Shown: piece by piece, positions 1 through 5,700 of the stretch
Layout of the letters: every line of letters starts with the position of its first letter
Position numbering within the stretch: the first letter of the stretch is position 1
NCBI GenBank assembly: GCA_903837255.1
Contig: CAILTZ010000253.1
Coordinates: 1-5,700 of the forward strand
Length of the DNA: 5,700 bases
Direction: 5' to 3'
Source: an uncultured Pirellula sp.
Lineage (GTDB): Bacteria > Planctomycetota > Planctomycetia > Pirellulales > Pirellulaceae
Notes under the pieces: model-generated
Told to the model about the DNA's origin: nothing
Seen by the model: the letters and a program-made list of their open reading frames with translations, nothing else
Databases searched by the model: none
Made by a program: the position numbers and the translations under genes

Positions 1-10
1 ATTGGTTTTC

Positions 11-16
11 AAGGAG
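11..16 (+). promoter_or_regulatory. Ribosome binding site of the kinase-like gene
   Basis: AAGGAG lies ten bases before the ATG at 27, a near-ideal Shine-Dalgarno sequence. It matters because the kinase frame is open all the way to the left edge of the window, so the start cannot be set by an upstream stop codon. This site is the main reason for placing the start at 27. Confidence 0.75.
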
Positions 17-26
17 AGTAATTGTA

Positions 27-1895
27 ATGCTTACGCCTACCCGTCGCATAGGTGCCAGCAAACTAGCCACTGTATCCGAGTCGCAGATGCCAGATGGCAG
101 TCTGGTGGCGGTCAAGCGTTTCGATAGGCTGAACCTCTCAGCTTTCAAACACGACCGGTTCTTTGGGGCAGCGAAAATCTGGCAGTCCTTGGCCAATCCA
201 CTTTTGGTTCGCTATATCGATGTCAAGCCAGAGACCAACGAGGTCATTCAAGAACTATGGGATCGCAGCGCTGCGGTCCGCCTGAGTGAGGGAAACTCAG
301 ATCCAAAGTTGGTTTTCCATGTTCTGCGGGACATTCTCAAAGCTTTAGCGGTTTTGCATGATCTTGGATATCTCCACGCCAATATCAAACCCTCCAACGT
401 TTTTTTTAACCCCCGTGGCTACGCAATGCTCAGCGATGGATTGCTCGTGGACGTTCACTCTCCAGGCACACTTCCTCCACCAATTAACCAGAAATACCTA
501 ACGCCAGAGCATACCAACGATGAGTATGGATCGATGACCCCTTCGACCGATCTATACTCGGCAGGTTTTTTGGCACTGGAATTGTTGGCAGGTGACAGAT
601 TTGGTAGGGCTTTTCAAGGTGTCGGAGATGATGCAGCGGACGACGATCTTGCGTGGTTTCAGTGGCATGGATCGTCGCTCGTCGCTCCCGATGCGAACTC
701 GTTTGCCAAGGCTTGCCCGGCCGAATTGACCCGTGTGATTCGAAAACTGGTCGCCAAGAATCCCAATGAACGCTATCGTTCTGCTCAGCAGGCCCTGAGC
801 GATCTGCCAGATGACTTGATTGTTGCTCCCCCACCTTCAAGCCCGGTCGCGGGAACGAAGTTGAGACGAGAACTGCTCGCCTCTGACATCCTTCAGCGCC
901 CAACCAATGGGGTGGTTCTTGTGATCGCATCTGGTTCGCGGGCTGGCGAAATGATCGGGACGGATCTATCTGAGTTCTCTGTGGGGTTTAGCGATGAGTG
1001 TCTGGTTTGTTTTCAATCGGACAAACAATCTGACGGCCAAGCCCGCGTGGTTTTTTCCCGAAGCCCCGACGGTTGGTCTATTCGCTCTGAGTACGAAGGA
1101 CGCGTCTACGTCAATGAGCACTTTTTAAGCGAAGAACGGCCGTTGCGGTCCGGTGACATTATCCGACTATCAGCTAACGGGCCTGACCTGCAATTCACCC
1201 TTCAAAGTGGTGGCTTTGATATTCGGCAACTCGTGGACCGTTTTCTTCCAGGACGACCTGCTCAAAATACCGCCAGCAACCCATCGCAATATTCGGGGCG
1301 AATTAACCAGGAAAGTTCATCTCCTTCGAGCCTTCCCAAAGGTGCTACCCTTGCTCCCAGAGGACCGATCGATACGTCGGTCAGCCAGAGGCCTCTGGCC
1401 TCCAACCCCACGAATTTAGCTCCCCAGCCACCAAGTGCACCTCACTCCCGCAGTGCTCCAAGCCCTCGCAACCCGTCGACCCCCTCTGGGAGCCCACTAC
1501 CGCCAGGAAAATCCAACCCGCAAAGCCCATCCAACGGCCGCACACCGTTGAAAACCCAACCCACGAATTCGGTTCTCGAAGCTCGATTGTTTCAGCCAAA
1601 GAGTTGGAGCAAGCAGCAAAAGAACTGGGCGATTCTACTCGGAGGCTTGTGCTTGATCTCTTTGATCCTATTCTTACCTAGTTCGGAGTCCGCTCCAAAT
1701 GCGATCAAAAAGGAACCCAAAGAACGGAAAACGGTACAAGAATCCTCTGCGGAATCGGAGGTGACGGCCCCACCAGCGCCCAATGCACAGGTGGATCCTG
1801 GACCACCGACACCTATGAAAACGGATGCGCAGTCTCCCGCACCAAAAAAATCATCCGAGGAGAATCCGTTCGCTGGGCTCGATGATATCGATTGA
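27..1895 (+). CDS. Membrane-anchored Ser/Thr kinase-like protein (probable pseudokinase) with degenerate FHA-like domain
   Basis: The 622-residue protein begins with a eukaryotic-type Ser/Thr kinase fold (about 1-262). The VAVK lysine is K30, the catalytic-loop Asn is N124 in KPSN, the metal-binding Asp is probably D137 (DGL instead of DFG), the APE motif is TPE (159-161), and D175 lies in STDLYSAG. However, HRD is HAN (117-119), so the catalytic Asp is Asn. The glycine loop is eroded (GASKLATV), and the alpha-C Glu position appears to be Ala48. Catalysis is therefore unlikely, and a scaffold or nucleotide-sensing role is more plausible. An FHA-like beta domain follows (about 294-394, ending with SGDIIRL). 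It lacks the GR Arg (F321 in its place), the SxxH pair and the NG motif. Then come a Pro/Ser/Thr-rich linker (about 404-527), one membrane helix (about 534-550) and an acidic tail ending in NPFAGLDDID. If the kinase part is cytoplasmic, the tail of about 70 residues is outside the membrane. It is the first gene of a probable three-gene operon with an Hsp70 and a J-like/FHA protein. The fold assignment is firm; loss of activity is inferred. Confidence 0.9.
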   Translation: MLTPTRRIGASKLATVSESQMPDGSLVAVKRFDRLNLSAFKHDRFFGAAKIWQSLANPLLVRYIDVKPETNEVIQELWDRSAAVRLSEGNSDPKLVFHVLRDILKALAVLHDLGYLHANIKPSNVFFNPRGYAMLSDGLLVDVHSPGTLPPPINQKYLTPEHTNDEYGSMTPSTDLYSAGFLALELLAGDRFGRAFQGVGDDAADDDLAWFQWHGSSLVAPDANSFAKACPAELTRVIRKLVAKNPNERYRSAQQALSDLPDDLIVAPPPSSPVAGTKLRRELLASDILQRPTNGVVLVIASGSRAGEMIGTDLSEFSVGFSDECLVCFQSDKQSDGQARVVFSRSPDGWSIRSEYEGRVYVNEHFLSEERPLRSGDIIRLSANGPDLQFTLQSGGFDIRQLVDRFLPGRPAQNTASNPSQYSGRINQESSSPSSLPKGATLAPRGPIDTSVSQRPLASNPTNLAPQPPSAPHSRSAPSPRNPSTPSGSPLPPGKSNPQSPSNGRTPLKTQPTNSVLEARLFQPKSWSKQQKNWAILLGGLCLISLILFLPSSESAPNAIKKEPKERKTVQESSAESEVTAPPAPNAQVDPGPPTPMKTDAQSPAPKKSSEENPFAGLDDID

Positions 1896-1927
1896 TCAAT
1901 ACGTTGGAGCATAAGTCCTTTCTTCCC

Positions 1928-1933
1928 GAGGAG
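1928..1933 (+). promoter_or_regulatory. Ribosome binding site of the Hsp70 gene
   Basis: GAGGAG lies 11 bases before the ATG at 1945, within the 49-base gap after the kinase-like gene. It supports this start, which places the first phosphate motif (GIDLGTT) at residue 9, as expected for an Hsp70 N-terminus. I see no obvious promoter in the gap, consistent with co-transcription. Confidence 0.7.
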
Positions 1934-1944
1934 AATCGTCCGGA

Positions 1945-3906
1945 ATGGCAAAGCAAGAGTTGGGATTAGGAATCGATCTTGGAACTACTATTTCCTTGGC
2001 TTCCGTAGTTGATAGCACCGGTCGGCCTCAAGTAGTGAGGAATCGGGCAGGCAAGCACCTGATCCCCAGCGCCATCTATTTCGAAACCAATGTCATGGTA
2101 GGAGATGCCGCACTCGACCTCGGATTACTCGACCCAGAAGGACTTGCCGAAGCCTTCAAGCGGGATATTGGAAAAGCGCACTTTAGTCGCGATATCCGGG
2201 GCAATCAGGTTCCTCCAGAAGTGCTGACCGCATTCCTGCTGCGCCATCTCATGAGCATCGTGAATGATCGCCACGGAGAGGTTGGCTCTGCGGTGATCAC
2301 TGTCCCAGCATACTTTGATGAACGGAAGCGAACTGCGACCCAACAAGCAGCGAAACTCGCAGGGCTCGACATCATTGAAATCATCAATGAGCCCACGTCA
2401 GCCGCGATTGCACTTGGGCACGAACTGATGCTAAGGTCCAATCAACTGATCGCTCGCCCTAAGCAGCTTTTGGTTTATGATTTGGGTGGTGGCACCTTTG
2501 ATGTCACACTGCTGGAATTCTCGAACCTTACTTTTCGAGCTGTTGGAACCGACGGCGATATCTATTTGGGAGGACGCGATTTTGATGAACGGATCATCAG
2601 TATCATCGCCGAACGATTCCGAAACCGGCACGGCGTGGACCCTCGTATGAACCTCGTAGAAATGCAACGCCTTTGGAAACGTGCACGTGAAATCAAACAT
2701 GCCCTAACGGATCGTGTCGAAGTACCGATCGAATTCGAATATGAAGGGATGAGCACCTCGTTCAATCTATCTAGGTCCGAATTTGAAGAGGCGATTGAAC
2801 CTTTGGTAGACCGGTCGATTGCAACCACGCGCGACGTCGTCGAAGCAGCAGGCAAGAACTTCGATGAAATCGATGAAATCCTTTTGGTCGGCGGTTCAAG
2901 CCGCATTCCTATGGTCATCAGAAAAGTAGAGCAATTGACTGGCAAAAAAGCAAAATTGACCACAAATCCAGATGAGCTTATCGCCCATGGGGCCGCCTTG
3001 TACGCAGCGACTAAAAAAGTAGGAATCCTTGATAGCAGCGCTAAATTCGACTTCGTAAATGTCAATGCACACAGTCTAGGAGTTCGTGGGACAGATGCTG
3101 CAACCAAGCAAAAGATAAACAAAATACTGATACCGCGAAACACTCCGCTGCCCGCCTCGCGAGTTTACAGTTTTGTTACCTCGACCGACGGTCAGAAAAA
3201 CGCTCGCGTTCCATTGCTCGAAGGGGAAAGTGAAAATCCAGACTACTGCAATCCCCTCGGGGAATGCATGGTGCGAATCGATCCACCAGTCCCGAAAGGA
3301 TCTGTGGTCAAAGTCATTTGCAACTATGCATCCAATGGAACGATTTCTGTCACCGCGAAACTACCCCAAACAAATGCTTCGGCCTATGTGGAAATTCGTA
3401 GAGATACCTATTCAACTATAGATTCTCTCGACATCTGGACTGCTCGACTTACCAGTCAAGGAGAACAATCGGCCACGAAGATTTTGGAATCGGCGTATCT
3501 AGCACCAATATCGGACGTAAAAGTCAATAAAAACGACAAAGCTCAAGTGCTTTCCCGTATGGATTCGATTTATCGCTACATCGGTCAGCTGACCATCGAT
3601 TCACCTCCCCCTGTAAATGCAGTTCAAACTCATAGACTCGTCGGCTTGTTGCGTGATGAAACCGAGTCGTTCAAGCAAATCATCCAGCAGCTGGAACTAA
3701 GGCACCAGCAAACAGAACAGTTTAGAGAAAGACTTCTTCTCTCCGGACAAATTGCTCAACTGAAGATGGCTTGGGAAAACTCCAAAAAATTGCTGGAACA
3801 TTCCTTCGTCGCCCTGGGCAGGGAATGCCTCGCAGATGGCCTTATACCCTCGCCCGCCTCAGGGTTTGCGGAAGAAGTACGCGAATTACTACCCCTTATA
3901 GATTAA
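1945..3906 (+). CDS. Divergent Hsp70-family chaperone (DnaK-like)
   Basis: The protein has 653 residues, close to DnaK length. The N-terminal ATPase domain is well kept: phosphate-1 GIDLGTT (9-15), the catalytic Lys of FKRDIG (K72), VPAYF (120-124), NEPTSAA (148-154), phosphate-2 DLGGGTFD (179-186) and adenosine motif LLVGGSSRIP (313-322). It should bind and hydrolyse ATP. The beta substrate-binding domain starts near 373 (NAHSLGVRG) and is recognisable from IPRNTPLP and the later NGTISVTAKLP strand. Beyond about 470 the helical lid is highly diverged, with a Gln/Glu/Leu-rich helical stretch. The protein ends in RELLPLID, without an EEVD-type tail. Two contact sites differ from DnaK by my by-eye alignment. 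The position of DnaK Arg167 is Glu145, and the VLLLD linker is FDFVN (368-372). It is therefore probably not the housekeeping DnaK but a specialised Hsp70 working with its operon neighbours. The downstream gene encodes a J-like protein, its likely partner. Family assignment is certain; the specialised role is inferred. Confidence 0.95.
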   Translation: MAKQELGLGIDLGTTISLASVVDSTGRPQVVRNRAGKHLIPSAIYFETNVMVGDAALDLGLLDPEGLAEAFKRDIGKAHFSRDIRGNQVPPEVLTAFLLRHLMSIVNDRHGEVGSAVITVPAYFDERKRTATQQAAKLAGLDIIEIINEPTSAAIALGHELMLRSNQLIARPKQLLVYDLGGGTFDVTLLEFSNLTFRAVGTDGDIYLGGRDFDERIISIIAERFRNRHGVDPRMNLVEMQRLWKRAREIKHALTDRVEVPIEFEYEGMSTSFNLSRSEFEEAIEPLVDRSIATTRDVVEAAGKNFDEIDEILLVGGSSRIPMVIRKVEQLTGKKAKLTTNPDELIAHGAALYAATKKVGILDSSAKFDFVNVNAHSLGVRGTDAATKQKINKILIPRNTPLPASRVYSFVTSTDGQKNARVPLLEGESENPDYCNPLGECMVRIDPPVPKGSVVKVICNYASNGTISVTAKLPQTNASAYVEIRRDTYSTIDSLDIWTARLTSQGEQSATKILESAYLAPISDVKVNKNDKAQVLSRMDSIYRYIGQLTIDSPPPVNAVQTHRLVGLLRDETESFKQIIQQLELRHQQTEQFRERLLLSGQIAQLKMAWENSKKLLEHSFVALGRECLADGLIPSPASGFAEEVRELLPLID

Positions 3907-3961
3907 TGGAGTGGGCAATCGGTCAAATTTCATTGAGCTCTAAAGAAATACAATCCCACCT
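3907..3961 (+). other. Gap before the J-like/FHA gene, with no clear ribosome binding site
   Basis: No Shine-Dalgarno sequence is visible at normal distance before the ATG at 3962; the nearest purine run is AAAGAAA at 3942-3948. An in-frame TAA at 3941 excludes an earlier start for the downstream gene. The Hsp70 stop overlaps another ATG (TAATG, 3904-3908), which opens a 53-codon frame ending at 4067, in a different frame from the J-like/FHA gene. The downstream gene may thus be translated by coupling or by a weak, SD-independent start. No promoter is apparent. Confidence 0.45.
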
Positions 3962-4840
3962 ATGGACGAATTCGATTTTTACCATCGATGGCTTGGTATT
4001 CCTCCTGAGGAACAACCCCCGTCTCATTACCGGTTACTCGGGCTACCACTGTTCGAAGAAGATCTAGAAGTCATCGCCAATTGTGCTGACAGGCAACGTT
4101 CCTATGTAAAACGGCAATCAGCAAACGTAAAAAAATTTGAAGCATATGGGCAGAAAATTTTAAACGACATAGAATCTGCTCGAATCTGTTTGATGAACGC
4201 CGAAAAACGTCAATCCTATAACGAAAAATTGCGTTCGCAATTGCTGGATAACCAGAAAACCAAGCCAGTGGTGTCCGATGATCATGTCGAAAAATCCTCT
4301 CCCTTTTTCGTAGGATCCATTAAGAGCTGTGATCTTGTAATCGAATCAAGAGCCGTTTCTAGCGTTCATTGCTCGATCGTCAAAAACGGAAACCGAGTTA
4401 TCCTACGCGACCTAAAATCGACGAACGGGACAACCGTCAATCTAAATAAAATTACCAAGCCAACCGAGATTTTCCCAAGCGACCTTATCTTGTTGGCGAA
4501 GAGTTATCGCCTGAAACTACCGGATTCGATCTTTAGGAACATCAAGCCAGCCCGGGGGTTTGCGTTTCTAGGAAGAAGCAGCCAGTGCGAGATTACCATT
4601 GATAGTGCCTCAATCTCACTCTTTCACGCACGCTGTGTCTATGACGCAGATCATGTCACGGTTGAAGATCTGAACTCTACCAACGGTACCTTTCTTGTCG
4701 GCCTCGACGGACGTCGCGAACGTTTGCCGCCTCTTCAACCGACCTCCATCACAGGAAACGAAGGGATCCGACTCGGAAAACACCACATTAGCCTCGCGAA
4801 ACTACTGAGTGATCTGGATCGAACCAAGGCGAGTTCATAA
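3962..4840 (+). CDS. J-like domain protein with two FHA domains
   Basis: This is a 292-residue protein, apparently soluble (no signal peptide or membrane helix). Residues 1-95 form the J-like domain common in planctomycete proteins: YHRWLGIPPEEQPPSHYRLL opens it, and helices with NDIESARICLMNAEKRQSYNEKL close it, resembling the end of a J domain. The HPD tripeptide needed to stimulate DnaK is absent. FHA1 (about 112-186) has SSVH (133-136) and STNGT (153-157), but Ser119 replaces the Arg of GR. FHA2 (about 198-283) is complete: GR (204-205), SLFH (219-222), NSTNGTF (238-244). FHA2 should bind phosphothreonine peptides; FHA1 is doubtful. The start is set by an in-frame stop at 3941 and by the signature beginning a few residues after Met1. 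It is last in the operon after the Hsp70, so it may be an adaptor linking the Hsp70 to phosphorylated clients. Domain calls are firm; the adaptor role is inferred. Confidence 0.93.
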   Translation: MDEFDFYHRWLGIPPEEQPPSHYRLLGLPLFEEDLEVIANCADRQRSYVKRQSANVKKFEAYGQKILNDIESARICLMNAEKRQSYNEKLRSQLLDNQKTKPVVSDDHVEKSSPFFVGSIKSCDLVIESRAVSSVHCSIVKNGNRVILRDLKSTNGTTVNLNKITKPTEIFPSDLILLAKSYRLKLPDSIFRNIKPARGFAFLGRSSQCEITIDSASISLFHARCVYDADHVTVEDLNSTNGTFLVGLDGRRERLPPLQPTSITGNEGIRLGKHHISLAKLLSDLDRTKASS

Positions 4841-4853
4841 GATTGATATCCAT

Positions 4854-4887
4854 AAAAAAAGCCTGCAGATCGGAATCCACAGGCTTT
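4854..4887. terminator. Bidirectional intrinsic terminator between convergent genes
   Basis: The stem pairs AAAGCCTG (4858-4865) with CAGGCTTT (4880-4887). After a 2x2 internal loop, an inner GAT/ATC helix (4868-4870 with 4875-4877) closes a CGGA loop. A run of seven A precedes the stem core (4854-4860), giving a seven-U tail for transcripts of the minus-strand gene. On the plus strand, TTT then CAATTTT follows. It lies between the two converging stop codons (4840 and 4918) and can serve both. The minus-strand U tract is the better one. Confidence 0.85.
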
Positions 4888-4915
4888 CAATTTTGAGTTG
4901 TTTTCGTCCGAAAGA

Positions 4916-5700
4916 CTAGCCAACAAGCTTCGCTACCGAAGATACCATCGGTCCGAGAACTGGCTCGACAATGTCCTTGACGCCAGGAATAGCGTAAAGG
5001 GTGTTGAGCACGCCGCCGACCTTCTCAAAGTAAGGCTTGAGGAACGGGCCGAGCAAGCTGTTTGCAGCCGCTGGCATCTTGTCCATGCCCAGGTCTGCGT
5101 AAGCCTTAGCAGCTTCTTCAAGCTTGCCCTTGGCAGCATTGGCAGTGTCTACGTCCTTGATGGTCCCAAGGATATCGCCGATGCCATCGAACGATCCGCT
5201 CAGCTTCTTCTTGAGGTCATCGATGCTGATGCCACCGGGTAGCTCAAGCTTTGCCAAATCTGGAAGTGCTGCATCGACATCTGGAACTGGCCTGACCTTA
5301 GGTGCCGTTGCAGGAGAATCCGGAACGCTGGCGATCGGCTTGTTGACAGGCTTTTCTTCCTTCTTGCCGCCGAAAATACCCGAGCTGTAGGCCAGGAAGC
5401 CAAGAGCTGCAAGTGCCAACAAAGGCAAGAGCCATCCCAAAGGATTCGAGGCCGGTGCGGCTGCCTTCTGTGCGGTATGGGTCGCAGCATGAGTTGTAGT
5501 TCGAGCTGCACTCGATACGGTTTCGGTGGCTTGTCTACCCAAATCGGCCAATCCCATCACACCCTTGAGCTCGCTTGGAAGCGCGCTGCTGAGGAAGTTG
5601 TTTTGGCCACCCAAAAGGTTGGTCAGAACGCCTGGATCAAAACCACCAGCCGACTTGGCTTGCTTGCCCACTACACCCATAACGATCGGTGCCAAGGATC
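4916..5700 (-). CDS. DUF937-like single-pass membrane protein, partial (5' end outside the window)
   Basis: The reading frame enters from the right edge and stops with TAG at 4918-4916; about 260 residues are visible. The first stretch, LAPIVMGVVGK followed by Gly/Leu-rich LLGG, resembles the end of a DUF937 (YidB-type) domain, whose function is not established. A TTG at 5695 is in frame but encodes the Leu of this motif, so I treat it as internal and the gene as truncated. An Ala/Thr/His-rich linker follows, then one membrane helix (about 5440-5384, LGWLLPLLALAALGFLAYS), a charged GGKKEEK segment, a Pro/Ala/Val linker and a C-terminal helical region of about 130 residues. That region contains IKDVDTANAAKGKLEEA and AIPGVKDIVEPVLGPM and is rich in Ala, Leu, Lys and Gly. 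Topology cannot be decided. It is transcribed toward the kinase/Hsp70 operon and shares its terminator, so no functional link is implied. The DUF937 call is moderately sure; the C-terminal region is unassigned. Confidence 0.75.
   Translation of the reverse strand, partial: SLAPIVMGVVGKQAKSAGGFDPGVLTNLLGGQNNFLSSALPSELKGVMGLADLGRQATETVSSAARTTTHAATHTAQKAAAPASNPLGWLLPLLALAALGFLAYSSGIFGGKKEEKPVNKPIASVPDSPATAPKVRPVPDVDAALPDLAKLELPGGISIDDLKKKLSGSFDGIGDILGTIKDVDTANAAKGKLEEAAKAYADLGMDKMPAAANSLLGPFLKPYFEKVGGVLNTLYAIPGVKDIVEPVLGPMVSSVAKLVG

Noticed and set aside
1..21. Possible tail of an upstream gene ending IGFQGE with TAA at 19-21
   Set aside because: Only six codons are visible. This could be a tightly packed upstream operon gene, but nothing supports it over chance.
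484..930. 148-codon minus-strand frame within the kinase-like gene
   Set aside because: It lies opposite the conserved kinase subdomains and its product has no recognisable feature.
2862..2879. Tandem nine-base repeat CGATGAAAT
   Set aside because: It encodes DEIDEI before the conserved adenosine motif. It is too short to be more than codon repetition.
2562..3143. 193-codon open frame on the minus strand inside the Hsp70 gene
   Set aside because: It is antisense to a clearly conserved ATPase domain, and its Ser/Arg-rich translation shows no domain. It is a shadow of the coding strand.
3911..3959. GTGGG/CCCAC pairing across the gap before the J-like/FHA gene
   Set aside because: Five base pairs with a loop of about 39 bases are too weak to call a regulatory hairpin.
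4735..4926. 63-codon minus-strand frame across the terminator
   Set aside because: It runs through the terminator hairpin and overlaps FHA2 antisense; there is no coding evidence.
5693..5695. TTG as the start codon of the minus-strand gene
   Set aside because: It encodes the Leu of the LAPIVMG motif, the frame stays open to the window edge, and there is no room to see a ribosome binding site. It is more likely an internal codon.

Overview
The window looks like planctomycete DNA, most likely from the Pirellula/Rhodopirellula/Blastopirellula group. This is an inference. It rests on a degenerate eukaryotic-type Ser/Thr kinase with a long Pro/Ser linker, and above all on the WLGIPPEEQPPSHYRLLG-type N-terminal domain of the third gene, a signature I know from planctomycete proteins. 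Base composition looks moderate and there are no mobile elements, tRNAs, rRNAs or CRISPR arrays.

Layout. Three genes run on the plus strand with short gaps (49 and 55 bases) and probably form one operon. They are (1) 27-1895, a membrane-anchored kinase-like protein with a degenerate FHA-like domain; (2) 1945-3906, a divergent Hsp70; and (3) 3962-4840, a J-like domain followed by two FHA domains. A hairpin with A and T tracts on its two sides (4854-4887) follows and can terminate transcription from both directions. On the minus strand, converging on it, is the 3' part of a gene for a DUF937-like protein with one membrane segment (4916 to beyond the right edge). Its start lies outside the window.

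How the genes may work together. The operon combines a phospho-signalling fold (kinase and FHA) with a chaperone machine (Hsp70 and a J-like protein), but key parts of both have been changed. The kinase has HAN where active kinases have HRD and lacks the alpha-C glutamate. Its FHA-like domain has lost the phosphothreonine-contact residues. The J-like domain has no HPD motif. The Hsp70 carries Glu at the position matching DnaK Arg167, the residue that answers the HPD Asp in DnaK-DnaJ, and its interdomain linker is not VLLLD. Only FHA2 of the third protein keeps the full set of phosphothreonine-contact residues. My reading is a membrane-tethered, phosphopeptide-guided Hsp70 system in which the usual J-protein contact has been replaced. 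This is a hypothesis built from by-eye motif alignment, and no function has been shown.
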